The notes beneath the pieces were generated by a model. That model was not told the DNA's origin, did no database searches, and worked only from the letters and a program-made list of their open reading frames with translations. Of a stretch of DNA of 64,000 bases, positions 36,852 to 50,900 are shown in pieces. Every line of letters begins with the position of its first letter. The stretch's first letter is position 1. The stretch is taken from assembly GCA_003993805.1 (NCBI GenBank), contig RSEF01000004.1:20215437-20279436 (forward strand), in the 5' to 3' direction. The position numbers were made by a program, and so were the translations under genes. The stretch is from Himantopus leucocephalus. Its lineage: Eukaryota; Chordata; Aves; Charadriiformes; Recurvirostridae.

Positions 36852-38987
36852 CAGGGGAAGAAGCCCTTAAAACACAAGGCAGAAACATTTCTAGGCAAAA
36901 ATTGGTTTCAGGCAAAGTAGAAGAGAATTTGCAAACTGTTTAATCTGCTGCGTGGAAGCTCCTGTGAGCTGATTGTTGAGACTGGGGCTGGGATCTTCGT
37001 TTGCCCCCATTGGGGAACCAATAGCTCCCTGCCTTTCCCTCAGCTGCCCCGCACGGCTCTGCGCGAGCCGAGCCCCTGGGTGCCCCTGCCCCTGCCCCAG
37101 CTCTGCCTCTGGTGTTACAGGAAAGCTGTTATCATGAGGTTTTTTCTGTTTTGTTTTGCTTTTTCCTGGAGGAAATGGTGATTTTGCAAAATGGTGATTT
37201 CTTTTGGAATGCCACGGTGAGGAAGGGTCCCCACCAGCTCTTGCTTATTCCCCCATCAGCTGTGCCGTGGTACCCACAGTGAGCGTGTGGAAAGGAGTAT
37301 GGAGGGATGCTCCTCTTAACCCGCAGGCATGCGGCGCTGCAGTGAGGGGATGCACTTATCTGAAGTGAGGATCTGGAAAGAGACTTGAAAAAATACTGTT
37401 TCCAGGAGCTTTCTAAATTGTTTCTTAGTACAGGTCTTGATATAGTTCACTTGAGGTGAGGCTGTATGTCAGACACCAAGAGCTCTTTCTGGTCTGTGAT
37501 GCATTTGTCTTTCAAGTCAGCTGGTTTCCAAGAGCTGCAGAGAGGATTCGCGATGTGCCTCGTCAGAGGGGGACGGGCGGCTGCGTTGCTCGCTACCCTT
37601 GGAAGTGAGTGGCTCTGAACTGTGCTAAAAAGGGATCAGAAACAAAAAGAGGCATTAGTGCATCTTGTAAGGGGAGAACAAGTTAAGTACAAAAACCCCA
37701 TAATTCCCGTAGACATCACAAGAGCTCTGTTGCCTGCTTCTTACCTTTGACTAGTCAAAATCAAACAGTGAAGGGAGTTGGATTTCTGTGCCCTATTTTG
37801 AGGAGAGTGGTGATACTGTAGGAGTCTGTCAGCAACAACACCCAATTAAGATGAATAAAGGTTTTCCACAACCTAATTCAGCGTTTTTGTGGCTGGGCCT
37901 CTGCAGGCTCTTGAATATGCTTGGACTGCAATTTGTATTGAAGGTCTGATTAAAGTTTACTTCGTGTAACACTTCGGTCACTGATGAAATAAGTACCTGG
38001 GTTAATTCAATGTATTGACATATCAGCCTTCTGTACAAGCATCTACCTACTGGACTGGCTGCCTCCTCTGCTTAAACCACTACGGACTGAGGGCAGATCC
38101 TGTGTTTGTGCAGTCCTACCTATAGAGGTAAGGTGATGTGAAGCCAGTCCGGTTTAAAAGAATCATACTTGCCACGTGCAGGCCTTGTTGGATCTTTCAA
38201 AACGTAAAGTGACATGAAAGTTGTCAGCTGTTTTATGATTTTGTAACTGCTGAGGCTTGTGCGTGGATTATCACAGGCACTGCGTGTTACCGTGTAGTGC
38301 GTGATGCATCTGGGACAAGCACACCAAAACAGATTCCCGTCAGCTCACAAACGTCCACTGTTTCATTTTTAGGATGTGCACGTCTGTGCTGAGGATCAGA
38401 AAAGAGAATAAAATGCTGGAGCTGATCTTCAGCAGTTGCAGCACACGTAAGCAGATTATGCAAAAAGGTTAATTTTTTATTATTAAATCCCACTTTAGGG
38501 AGAAGCAGCTCTTAATGCTCTGGCTAAAGACTCTAGTCACACCAGATTAGCATTGTTGTACATTAATAATAAAAATAGTTGGGTCTGATTAGTGTCAGCT
38601 AAAGTTTTCTGAATGAGAGATATAACTCTTTGAATTAAACTGCTTGAATAGCAGCTAAGGATTCCCGAGGAACAATTTGTATTAAAAAGTTAAGACCTTC
38701 CCTACTTTTCTAAAGGAAAATCTATCACCAGTGTAAGAATTGCATACCATTCACATAGCAACATGAAAAGAAAGGAACTTCACAGACCATAAAGTGTAAT
38801 AAAGGAACATCTAAAATTGATTTTCATTTAAGTAGATTACTTATGTTTTCTTCTAGATTTTTCACAAGTAGACCTACTGGTTTGATCTGGATACTCATCA
38901 TTAAATGTACTGAGCCACTCTCTACAAGTACATGCTTCCCTGAAACCTGCATCCTTGCATCTGAGGGTGTTGTGTCCAAAATAATTT

Positions 38988-39000
38988 AAAAAAAAAAAAA
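38988..39000. repeat. Poly(A) tract
   Basis: About 13 consecutive A after AATAATTT. It could be the tail of a retro-inserted sequence on the + strand, but the sequence to its left matches no family I recognise. Confidence 0.6.
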
Positions 39001-42000
39001 GGAGACAGGACTCCGTAGTTATTCCCGTCTTGATGATTGATTTAGAAGTTAATTTGGGGTAACTAATTTAATTCTTCTGTCCCAGATGATCCATTTGTGG
39101 GAGGGATTTGGGTTAATGTGTTGTTCCCAGGCTCGTAGCAGGTAAGCAGTTAAGCTGTTGTAGGTTCTTTGTGGGAGCTTAGCACAGCGCTGCGAGCCCC
39201 TCAGGCACCTGCGGCGGTATTTGCATTGGTTCATCACGAGGTTGAGTGGTGTCCAGTGCATGGGTGACTTCCCTGTGGTCTGAGTGGTTTGGGCCCAGAA
39301 CGCGTCTGTATTTTTCACTTCTTGGGAAGTTCTTGCTGAGGGCTTTGGGGTTGAAAAACTTGTGCTTTCCATCAGTGTTTCACGTGAGATATCCTGACTT
39401 TGTGGGGGTGGGGGGTGTTGAGTTGGTTTTCTGCCCCTGCCACTGTGCAGAATGCCTCAGCTACGAAGTCTGAGCTCGTATATTTTCAGTTTGATTTGGT
39501 CATTTTTAGCCTGCTTGCTTAAGGAAATGAGGATAACATGATCACCTTGAGTGTGTGTGCACACACTCGCTGTGCTGTCTTCCCCTGTTCCCAATACTTT
39601 CCGAACCATTGCCCCAGTTTGACAAGGGAGGTGTTATAGGCAGTTTTATGAAAATGAGTACCAGGTATAGGTATGAAAGGCCAGCGTGGAGGAGGCTGAA
39701 GGAGAAGCTTTTTTATAGGACTTCTGGGAATCAAGAGGAGAGAGATTATGGGTGCACCAGCCATATGGAAAGCTTTGATTCAAGCTTGCTCCTTCTGGAA
39801 CACGAGGGAGTCTAACCACAAGAAATAAATCCAGGAGAAACCAGAATTTGTTAAATGTGCTGATCCCAGAACAATGTTTTTTATTTTCCTAATGCTGCTT
39901 TTTTGACAAAAGAAAGCTATTTTTTAATTGCGCTCATTACAAATGCCATTGTGTCAGTGTCAGAGAGAGAGCTGTAAATAACTGTCAGTGTCCTCAGTGC
40001 AGTGGTACACGTTCTGTAAGCCTTAAACAGTAATGTTGCCTCAACAAGCCAGTCTGTTGAAGTGAGCAATTCAAAGATGAGCACCCCTCCTGTAGCAGGC
40101 AGCTATGCAACATCAGAGACAATAAGGTTGTCAAGGTAACTTTTGAGGCAAGTTGTTGCAAAAATGGCTAGAAGAATTTGCATATGTCAGTACTTATTTG
40201 GAGCAATACTGTTGCGTTTTACGTGTATCCACAGTTTTATTGTAGCTCAAAGGCCTCAACGTATTTGTAAATCAGTCAAATTCTCCAATTTTACCCAGAC
40301 TTTGCAACCCATTCAGGAAAGATACACTTGCAGGTCAAATTGAAGCAGAAATAAGTGTGTTTGGACTGTATTCTTTATTTTTGGTCGTTATTATCATCAT
40401 TTATTTCGGAGGCTACCTTGGCACCTTTTGGCATCATCCCTTTCAGGACTGTGTGACATTGAGGTGTTGAGCCTGGGTCCTTGCTGTGGGCGCGCAGGGC
40501 TGCGGGGGATCTGCTTCCCGCAGGGATGCTGAAATGCGGCAGCTCCTCGCTGTGTTTCTGCACTTGCCCGAACAGCTGTTAGTTGTCTCACAAGAAAGCC
40601 TGCTTTTACAAGATTTTACAAGATTTACAGAGCTGCTGCTGCTACTGGACAAGGAAGACAGACTGTGGTAGAGTCTGATGTACTCACAAGGCACGAAGTC
40701 CCTTTAGCTGAGGATTGTACGGCAGCACTTGCATCGTGCACACTCACCATTAGCTGAGACTAGACCTCCCTGGTCTCGCTGGCTCTGAGCACAGGGTTCA
40801 CACTCAGTGCGGAGGCTGTGGATGATCCTCATGGTGACATACAGCTGGGAGGGGAAGTACGAGCCAAGAGGACATCGTCAGAGCTGGCTGAAAGGAGATT
40901 GAAAATTCAGAATAGTGCTGGAGCCCAGACAGTGTTCTTAATAAGAACACTGGGAACCTCTTGTCTAATATTCAAAAGTTCTCCTAGTTAAACAGGAAAA
41001 GGTCTTATTTTGACACCATTTGCGCTCTTCCTATGAGCTATGCAGAATACGGCCCATCACAGGATCCCCCAGCCTGTGACTTTGGACAAAGCCATTAGGC
41101 TCTGCCCAGACACTGGCTCTCCTGTCCCTAAGGGGAATCTGGAGGGAAATATGGCATGGCATGGGGCGCTGGCAATTTTGAAGGGATGATGACGGACCAG
41201 GGGCTAATCCTGATTTTAGGTTCTGTTAATGTTTTGTTGAATTGTAGTGGAATCCAGGAAGCAGTTGCATGCTCAAAGCTATGCAACTTTGTAAGTGCTT
41301 TTGCTGGCTCACTCCTGTTTGTTTTTAGACTACAAAATTAGGCCCTTTCATATGCTAGCCCCTTTCTGAGGTTGTTCACGCTTCCTCTTTGACAGGTCTT
41401 TCACTAGACACAAACATCTTCAGAGGCTGCTTTTATCACTGTAATGATGACGATTGCACTGGCTGTGCGAAGAGCTGGGAATGAGACCGTAGCTATTTCC
41501 CTGTGCACAAGCAAACAAGATGATGTCCACAAGAATTTTCCTTGATCGCTGCGACACATCTGCTGCAGGCACGTCTTAAGTACAGGCAGTTTCTCTGTGA
41601 TCATGCATTGGAAACCAGTTTGTTACCCAATCAAAACACAACCAAGGAGACTAAAACCTTTGCAGTGAGGATGCTTCCTTAGTACCCAGAACATGCCAAA
41701 GAAAATCAACAACTTAAATGGCATGTGTTCGTACTCTTTTAGAGATAAGATGTAAATGATTTTCACTGGGTTGTTGTAGTGGCAGCATATTCCAGGGATG
41801 ATGACAGTTGGACCTCCTAATATTACGAATTCCCAGTTCAAGAACAGCTGTAAATGTTTATTTGATGTGAAAGAGCTAATTGTACAAATCATTACCTCCA
41901 GCCTGACGTGCCTGTGCTGTTTCTGTGGCAGTAATTAATTCTATAATTAGAAAATGTCCTGTTAGGTAACTTCTCTGGGAAGTCAGCCTATTGCCCAATA

Positions 42001-43703
42001 CAGGAAGCCTTCAAGAAGCTGAAGTGACTTGGGATGACCTTGGCAATTTGACTACTTTTATCAGCAAGGGCTGGTTTGCTTCACTGGGAGATCATTACTG
42101 GGAAATTTAACCTTTATGAGTGGGACTACAGATGTGTCTCTTGATGCTGAGATTCAGTGCTGTGGATGGATGGATTTTTCCCTGGCCCTGCCTCTGTGCA
42201 GAAGGGGAGACCTGACCTACCCATGCGTTTGCATCTGCTTTTGATCTGCCAGCGTCTTCTCGTTCTGTGAGAAGTTTGCACGAAATGAGTGTACTTCATA
42301 AGGTATCAGAGTGAACACAAGAAAATCAATAAGCAATCTGTGTGATAATTAATTAGCATGCCAGGATGAATTACTGTTTCTTCCCCTCCTGATTTGGGTC
42401 ACAGTCACATCTGATTTGGGAAGTTGTCAGTTTTTCAATTATAGCTGGGTCTTTGTTGTTGGTATGTTTTTTGCTTTTTTTATTTGATGTGACCAGAATG
42501 AAGGACTGGCAGATAGAAAATCACACCGTGCAAACTTGCTTGTCATGGGACGGAGACAATATTGAGCTCAGCACCCAGCAGAACCTGTTAACGAGGTGCT
42601 GTACTTTATGTTGGTCTGGTGTAGAAGAAGGGTTATTGCTTATAAATGTGACACAGGCAAGAGGTTGACCAAGCTCTGCAGCTTTGGTGTCCTTTGTGCT
42701 CGTCTCCTTTTTCCTCTCTGAAAGTGGAAGTTAATTATTCACTGTAGCCCTTGAGAAGGCTGACATGGTGCCGTGGGTCTGCGGGGGTGATGCCACAGGC
42801 TGTGATGGGTAATGGTTCCCCGCTTCCTGCCCCCGCAGCTCGGCAGCAGGATAGTTCCTTTCTCATGTAGGGGCAGAGGCTCTCTGCCCTCTTTCCAGTC
42901 GCGTTGCCCTGTGCATGCTCTGTGTTGGCTGATGTGACTTGCCTCTTGGCTGCGTAGCCCCCTAGTACTTGTGCATCTCCACATCACAGGCTGAAGAAGC
43001 CACCTGGGGGCCAGCAATGCCAGGTCCTTGCTGCTGGAAACCTGCTCTAGTCTGCAGGCTCCCATCTCTTCATTTTTCCCTGGGACTCAGATGTCATTCC
43101 TGAGAAACAGAATCTCTTCAGCCCATACGTTGATGCATATTTACCCAGCAGCATCCCAAAGCACACATGTAGTTTGGCCTGCTTTCAACTAGGCTTAACA
43201 TGGGAGTTATTCCTCAGGGTCACCTCCGGGGTTTTTACTCCCTTCTCTGGGAGGAGGACTGGTACGGTGAGCTTTCCAGAGACTCCTGTGAAGGCAAACC
43301 AACTACTAGCTTATTATCAAGCTTCTGGCGTAAATTCCTACCCTTGCTATCCTGTTTCCTTTCTGTAGGCACACAAAAGACTAATGATACGTGACAGATT
43401 AATGAACTCGTTTTGTAAATACACCAGGTCGTGAGATAGATGCCTACTTAACTTTCTCAATGAACTTCAAGAGTCCGGATTTCCCAACAAATTGGCTTCC
43501 ATCAACAGAAAAGAGCCTCTCAAAGCATCTCTGCCAGGCCTCTAATGATAACAAATAACTATGCTTTTTACTTTACAAGACAAAAGTGCTCTACATCTAA
43601 CGTGCCGAGTGTTTAGTAAGGATCAGAAGTGAAGTGGTGATGATCACCTGGAGCTTTATAAATTAGCATGTGTAATTGAATGATGGTTTGGGGGAGTTTT
43701 GGT

Positions 43704-43733
43704 ATTTTTTTTGTTTTGTTTTGTTTTTTTTTT
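43704..43733. repeat. T-rich (TTTTG)n simple repeat
   Basis: T8 followed by GTTTTGTTTTG and a T run; a simple-sequence tract with no other feature. Confidence 0.85.
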
Positions 43734-46451
43734 AAACAGCCAGTTATTATGGTGTCCGAAAGGATTCATAGAAAATTAAGTGACTCTGGAATTTTCATAA
43801 AGAATTACTTTATTTATGAAAGGCAGTTTTATTTTTCTCCATCCTAACTCCTAAATTTTCAAGGATTTACCAGTTTCCTTTCTCTTAAAACTGGCTTTCT
43901 TCCCTTTTCCTTTTTGAAACCTCAGAGAATATGCAACTTATTTCCTCTTTGTGTCACTATTAATATATTTTCCAATACAACTTTCAGGGCACACCGGGAG
44001 CTCATCTTTATTAAAGGTCAAATATTGAGAGGCACTGAATACCTGAAATTTATTCTAGGGGTGGTCACCAGTGAGGTGCAATTACTTGAGAACAGTTTTG
44101 GTCTGAAACAGTTTGCTTGATGTCTAAGAAGTTAATGACGTTGATACAGGAACTTCAAGTGTTTTTATGGAAACATAATGCTAATAAGTAGCTGATGTTA
44201 TTATTGCCCCTACTTTGAGTCTACCCGTACTAGTTCATGTGATTGCCATCCTTGTGGTATTTTAATCACCTACGCTTTAGGTGGACCAAACATGGTTTCA
44301 GAGGTATGACTAGCATGTGCGAGGAAGGGAGATCTGATTTTTCTTTATAATCCATAGCATCAAAGAGAAAACCTTGTGCATACAATAAATATTCTGAAAG
44401 ACTTCTCAACACATTCAGTGCTTTTTGACCGTGCTAAGATAGATTTGTAGCACCAAGTTTAAAATCTGTGGTTTTTCTTTAAATTGGTCCAAATGCAACT
44501 TTTGAAAGAAGCCCAAGGGAGGGTTTCCTCCAACAGAAGACCGCAGCTGATGGCTGTCAGAATAATTCTAACGTGGCTATAAGTATGTTCAGGAAGAAAA
44601 ACCTCCAACCCATTGGTACTCTGTTTCAGAATCACAGTGCCGTTACGAGGAAATTGAAGTTTGGCCCTCAGCGCATTGTGGAGGCAGCGGCTTCTTACTC
44701 AGTGTCTGTCTGTTATGTCTGTCACATTTTCAGGCACTGAAAGCAGAGTCACATGCTACCTACTCAAACCCAGCTAAACTGCTGCTCCGTTTGTAAGGAG
44801 TAATTTGGTTCTAATTACCAGAACCTTTTGGATGAGTGTATTGATAGAGTTGAACGTCTCCTCTGGTTATGTGGAGTCAGGTTGTCTCCGGTTCCTGTGT
44901 GAAACGCTTTTTTTTCAAGTGCAAGAGTACAAGGTTTATTTATAAAGCAGCTTTTGCCACAAGTTTCTTATCCTACCCCAGCTAGATAGGTTTAAATTTT
45001 TAAGCAAATTGTATTTGGCAGAGGTTGGCTGGAAGGCATCAGCTCAAATGTGATGTAACTTTTATTTTAGAACAAAGCCAAGGAATTGCTCAGTATCTCT
45101 ATGTTAAGAAACAGGAGGTGAAAGACCTTAATAAGAGTAAAGTGCAAAACTGTGGTGTAAGGTGCTACTGTGCACCAGCTTAAGTGATGAGAAAAAAATA
45201 CCGAAAACCTTCTAGTTTTTCCTGGCAATGATGGACTAATTATCCTCCAGTTGCCAATAATTCAGGGTGAACGAAGGGGTCTAAATAGGAGCTGAAAATT
45301 GGAAATAGTCCAGAATGACGGAAGCGAGCATCAGTAATGAGCTCCCTGCCCTGAACTCCGACTGCTACGGAGAAAAATTATTTTAGCTTCAGGCGCTGTG
45401 TTCCCAACGCAGTAGTAAAAGTAATGGATGTTGGGTAGCTCCTTAACTTCAGAACATCTCCAACAATCAAATTACTCACTTTAAATCATGGTAGTTACTT
45501 GTGAGAATGAACCTGGAGTGCTTTGAACTCAGTAGTTCAAGCATAGTTGTTTTTGGACTGCAATGGGGATGCTCTGACTTGGGCTCTCACTGCAGTCCTG
45601 AGAGTCCCCAGAACGGTCCTCTTCCACCTGGGCTTTTGAACCCTTCCAGGCACAAGCATCCACCTAGAGATTTTGCTTCTGACATTTCATATCCCACCCT
45701 TTACTTGTCAACACTGTATCAGCTCACACTGCCAAAGTGAAGTCCTGGTTTTCTTCTGGGTGAGGGTTTCCAAAACTTGAGCAAAAACTGTATTTACAGA
45801 AAGCCACTGATTAGGGTTTTGATAGTGAAAAAGTGTGTAAAGGCTCTTGGAGAGCTGAGTTCCCGGTCAGACTGGTAGCAGATGAGTAATAGCTGGGAGG
45901 TGCAGACCATCCTTCATCCTCGCCAGGCAAATTTTCTGGATGAACTTACGCCATACAGCTGAACACTGCAATAGTTTTAGACAGGTTGGATAAGCATTTG
46001 GGTACAAAAACTCAAATTGGAGACTCAGGTAGCAGCATCCTCCATCTTTTGGAGGATCAAGTAAAAAATCTTACAGGAAGCAGTGCTGATTATCCCCCCT
46101 CCCTTCCCTGTCCGTAAACATTACAGACTGCATCAAACCCTGAAACATGACTGTTATCTCCAATAGTCTTCCTATTAACAGGAGCTATTATAACTTTTGT
46201 TACACAATTGTTTTCCTTGTGATCCTTTAATGATAATTAGGCAACTACTGTTAATCTAACATTAATGCTGAAAACCCACCCAAGTGAGTCAATTCCTCCA
46301 GTTAAAGATAGTGAGGGTTTTTATTTGGCTGCACTGTGTAATATAAAAACTTTGTGCTCTTGATTAAAAATAACAGTAAATGACAATATGCATGTCAAGA
46401 AAACAGGGATAGAAAATCCTAGATTTTTGCAGAGCAGTGCTCTTATTATCA

Positions 46452-46546
46452 TCGAATCACAGAATCATTTAGATTGGCAAAGTCCTTTAACATCGAGTCC
46501 AATCATAAACCTAACACTGCCAAAACCACCACTAAACCATGTCCCT
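46452..46546 (-). mobile_element. CR1 LINE 3' end, cut by an assembly gap
   Basis: The + strand reads ATCGAATCACAGAATCATTTAGATTGG, then CATCGAGTCCAATCATAAACC and CACCACTAAACCATGTCCCT. This is the reverse complement of a CR1 3' terminus, whose 3' tail is an ATTCTRTG repeat. The element therefore points to the minus strand, with its 3' end at 46452. The body would lie to the right, but 46547 begins a 100-N gap and no CR1 sequence is recognisable after 46646. The gap therefore probably contains or collapses the rest. Confidence 0.92.
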
Positions 46547-46646
46547 NNNNNNNNNNNNNNNNNNNNNNNNNNNNNNNNNNNNNNNNNNNNNNNNNNNNNN
46601 NNNNNNNNNNNNNNNNNNNNNNNNNNNNNNNNNNNNNNNNNNNNNN
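46547..46646. other. Assembly gap (100 N) inside a CR1 element
   Basis: Exactly 100 N. The left flank is the 3' end of a minus-strand CR1, so the gap most likely arose from CR1 body sequence that could not be assembled uniquely. Confidence 0.99.
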
Positions 46647-47274
46647 AAAAAGAAGCTTGTGGAAGCCTGTTACTTGTGGAAGGTTTGGAATTCAGAGGTG
46701 ATGTGCCAAGCTTTCTTCATTGTATGTAGGCAGTGGTAATTAAAACCTAGAGGATGTTAACAAGAAGTACAGGGCTGCACGCTGTCAAAGGAGGCTGAGC
46801 TGTGTACAAACTGGTTTGCTGGGAAGCAGGCTTTAAATTGGGGTTTCTTGAGCTGTGGTCCATAATACATCAGAAAGTGACTCCGGTGTCAGCTATGAAA
46901 AGATTGAAATGAAACAGCGTGGCATAAAGTGCGGAATGAAATAAAAGCAAGAGAAACATTTTAAAATTTAGGCTTATTTTGATGTGAAAATCACTATGGC
47001 AGCAGGGCGAGTAACAGCTGCTTATTGCTTCCCTCAGATCTAGCTTAGGTTATTCTTCAATTTAGGACTGTTTCAACTGCCAGCTGATGCCCTCTGTCCG
47101 CTGGTAATTCTTAGTCTCTTCGGCTTAGATCGAAACTGGAGCTGGGCTTACAGAAGTGACCATTCCCATCCACACCGCGCTACTGAGCCAGCACAGTTCT
47201 CCTGTGGTGCATCTCGCCGGCGTACGATGTATTCCGATCACATTTGCGTGGGGTAGAAAGGACTGGCTTATGTT

Positions 47275-47350
47275 CACAGAATCCCAGAATGATAGGGGTT
47301 GGAAGGGACCTCTGGAGGTCATCTAGTCCAACCCCCCTGCCAGAGCAGGT
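47275..47350 (-). mobile_element. CR1 LINE, very short 3' end
   Basis: CACAGAATCCCAGAATGATAGG followed by GGTTGGAAGGGACCTCTGG, AGGTCATCTAGTCCAACC and CCCTGCCAGAGCAGGT is the reverse complement of the avian CR1 3' UTR. Only about 76 bp are present, so reverse transcription stopped almost immediately or the rest was deleted. Confidence 0.93.
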
Positions 47351-47449
47351 ATGTTGATCTGCAAGGAATTTTATTGAACATTACTAGGATATATAGTTTA
47401 GAGAAACAAGCAATGATAGAGTACATTTAATTAATTATTTCCCTTAAGA

Positions 47450-47528
47450 TCATAGAATCATAGAATGGTTTAGGTTGGACGGGACCTTGAAGATCATCGA
47501 GTTCCAACCCCCCTGCCATAGGCAGATC
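47450..47528 (-). mobile_element. CR1 LINE, very short 3' end (different subfamily from its neighbour)
   Basis: TCATAGAATCATAGAATGG, TTTAGGTTGGACGGGACC, TTGAAGATCATCGAG and CCAACCCCCCTGCCATAGGC form a CR1 3' terminus in reverse orientation. TTTAGGTTGG/ACCTTGAAGATCATCGAG differs from the AGGGGTTGG/CTCTGGAGGTCATCTAG variant 100 bp to the left, so the two are separate insertions from different CR1 subfamilies. Confidence 0.93.
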
Positions 47529-47939
47529 CATTTGGGGATGCAATTCCTGCAGTTTCAAATTTTTTTTTGTCATGCCTCAGGGAATACCACAGTTAAAAAC
47601 AAACACAATACTCATGTTTATTAATTTACTTTATAATTAAAGAAAGGAAGACCGATGTACAAAAGCAACGTAGTGTAGTTCAATTACAATTTTGTTCTCT
47701 CCACTGAAAGTTCTTCCCAAAGATTACGTATTTGAGACTTGGCTTGCTTCTAGGGGCTCTTCTTCCAACGCATGAAGTCTGAAGCATACCACTTTCAAAC
47801 TGAACAGAAAGTCCCATTTTAGGGCGCCCTGGGCAAGTTCTATGTTAACATGTAATTTGGTGCAGCAAGAGCAGATCATTACAACAAAGGATCTGGGGCA
47901 GAAGTGTCCACGTCTAGATGGTATGTGGTTTGTGGGGGT

Positions 47940-47940
47940 N
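47940..47940. other. Single-N join without visible duplication
   Basis: A lone N follows GTGGGGGT and precedes TGCTTCAACC. Unlike the other single-N joins, no direct repeat flanks it; the adjacent G run may have caused the break. Confidence 0.9.
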
Positions 47941-50900
47941 TGCTTCAACCAGATTAAATCCTGGGGTTCTGCTGATCCCTGGGGTTAAATGTCTCGCCAC
48001 CTCCTGTCTGCTTTGGAGCAATCTGAAGACCAGCCATTGACTTGGAGCTGTTTGTCTCCATCCGGGGCGGGAGCGCTTGTGTGCGTACCTGCAGCAGAGC
48101 CTCTGAGGTAATATCCTCCTGATGAAATGTAGTTTCTATACACCAAAACCCAATTTGTGGATTGAATTGAGAGAGGTAACGGAGGACAACAGTGGGATTT
48201 GATTCAAAGCTGCTTTACTGCTCTGAATGGTAACGATGATGTGGATAAGATGACCACAATCATGTGAAGGTGGACAAAAGCAGGATGTTGAAGGTAGGGG
48301 AGGAGGTCCGCCAGGGACCTGTAAATCAGCTCACAAATAGGCAGGTGTAATTCTTAGTTCTGTGAAACAGATGGATTAAGTTTTATTGAGTTACTTTAAA
48401 GAATCTCTTCAAGGCACAGCCTTGCGGCAGGTGAAATGAATGTGTATGAATGTTTTTTATTAAAAATAAGTGCGTGTCTCTGCAAATCTATCTTTCGCTT
48501 TAACAAAGCAAAAGTGAAGTCCGGCAGGTTAGACATGCTTTGACGAGTATTATCTCCCCTGTGAAATGATATCTTGGGGAACTGCATTGCAAAAATAGTG
48601 CTGTACTGGGATTGTGGTACTTGTTGGTACTGTGTGTGGGACCTTTACGTGTTTTTTATTATCTTGGCATACACAAGCTTAGTTTAAGACATAAGAACCT
48701 GTTGCTTGCTTTATTGAGAGAACTCCAGGGAGAACCTTTCTTTCTGGTTTTGCTGTACGTGGGAGAAATTTCATCTTTAGACTTTGTGAAGTGTTACGCT
48801 AACTGCCTTTTCTTGTCGGCACTACGTGAAGGTCAGTCTGCCCATATGTAGCACCACAACAGCACTTTGAGGTGCTTCTAAGCAGCTCTATGGCTTGAGC
48901 AGTGAATCTGAGCAGATACCTCCCAGGGTGGGAGCTGGAGAACCAGGCTGGGGGCTCGGGGTTCCCCCAGGCACGCTTGGTTTCAGCAGCTGAGAAAGAG
49001 GGAATTTGACCACTTACGGAGTTTAAAGTTTTAGCACTTTCAGGTATCTCAGCAAATGAACTGAACGTTCATTTTGTTCTGATGGGTTTTGTCTGGAGCT
49101 TTAATTAATTATGAGGTGAGATTCTGTTTGGACTGGGTCCAGGCATGCTTGCTTTTTGTAGAAGTATTTTAGTTTTAAAAGTCATTTGAAACTTGGCTTG
49201 GAGGACCCTGGATTTCATCTGTTTTCTTAGGAATTCTCAGAGAAGTGACGGGATTTGGTAAGCTGACGAAATGCAAACAGATAATTACCTGTGCACGGTT
49301 ACTGGTGTTCCATATTTAAATGTCATAGGATCACAATATTATATTCCTGAACTGTACTGATATGATGAAGTATCTTGCGAGTGTATAAAATTGTGTTTGA
49401 ATGAAAATATATGAAAACCAGCAGCTTGACAAATTTCCTACCTATTTAAGGAATTTACAAAGAGTGCATAAACAGACCCGCTCCCGGCAATACTCAATTT
49501 TTGTACTTACTGTATAAAAACTGAAGAGATTTCATAGGAGGAGAATTTTTCCAATATTACTTGAACTTTAAATAGAAACATTGTTTAATAAAGAATAAAG
49601 GGGAATAGTATCCATTTCCATTTTACAAATGAAGAATAGATTATAAACCCCAGAGTTGTGTAGGTGTTTAACTCTTATAGGGAATGGATACTTAATTATC
49701 TTTGATGGTCTGGGCCATAGAAACTGTAATTTCTTTACTACTATAAACAATTCACCCAAAACTGTGATTAAAGGCTCAAGAAATGTGTAGTTAACTCATA
49801 AAAATATGTACATAAATTTTGCTGATTCATTGCACTGTAAAGCACATCCTTATTTATTATTATAAATGAATCTCTAATGTAGCTCATGCAAAGTCTAAAT
49901 GAGTGCCATTCTTTTTCATTAGGTAGCTCTTTAAAATCGATAATGTTTTCTTTAAGGGAAAGCTTTGGCTGTTACTAATTTAAATCTCATTAACTCTTGC
50001 CTTTTTTTTCCTAAGGTTCAATTGGAGCTACATTTTTCATTTAGATTTGAAGCTGCAGGCTACATGTAATTCCATTTAAAAACCCAAGGTAGGCAGGAAT
50101 AATGTTGGGTTAACAGTAATTTAGAGAACCAAAAAATTCAGAATATTTTGCATGCAGCCTACACTTGTCATTTAGAAGTAAACGGTCTTCCCAGCACAAA
50201 ATTTGAAGATGCATGGGCGTTTGAGAAGTCCTTTCCGAATTAATGCAAAGTTTTCAAAAGCAGGTTGAAAGTCACTCTTTCCTGCACCATATTCTTTTGA
50301 TTTAGGTACATGTACGTGCAGTGAAAGTTTGTGCATATTCTTGAGACTCAGGGTTGTAACCCCAGTCCCCTCTGTCCACGCCTGTGTTTGCATGTCTGTT
50401 GGTTTGGGTCTAGCGGGACACCGCTGTCATTCCTCCCATCCTTCAAGTGTGTTATCTGTGCTCTGTAGAGTGCTCAAACCAGGACAACTATTTTTGAATA
50501 TATGGAAATAGAAGCAAAGAAGTGCAGCGTCCTTTATGCCTGCTGAGTAGATTTTTTTCTTCTAACAGGAGGCTACTACGGAGAGCAGCAGTCCAATAGC
50601 AACTGGGCTACTAGTGGTGCTTTTTGTTATCTCAAGTTTGTAGCTCATTAATGAGGTTGTATTGGTTTATCTTTCTTACTCAAGACACACTGATTAGTCC
50701 CAGGGAAGAAGAAAAAAATCCAGTTCTCATCATTTTGATGACATACTTTGGAATACTTTGTATTAAACAATAGCAAAAAATTGCATTGTAAAGGTTTATG
50801 CAGCCCTGGGCAGTCTGGTGATTGAAAACTTAGCACAGCTTTTCAAAATAGAGGTTGGCTGGAAGGGTTCTGGCACCATGTTATTCGCTGCACATCAAAA

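Larger units (their letters stand above)
35641..46451. other. Unique intronic sequence
   Basis: More than 10 kb without a confidently recognised transposon. Contains homopolymers at 36841 and 38988, a T-rich simple repeat at 43704 and a pair of CTGACATGT motifs at 36190-36222. All open frames are under about 110 codons and lack domains. Confidence 0.5.

Noticed and set aside
46388..46739. Open frames spanning the second N gap
   Set aside because: They only stay open because the 100 N placeholder is translated as unknown residues.
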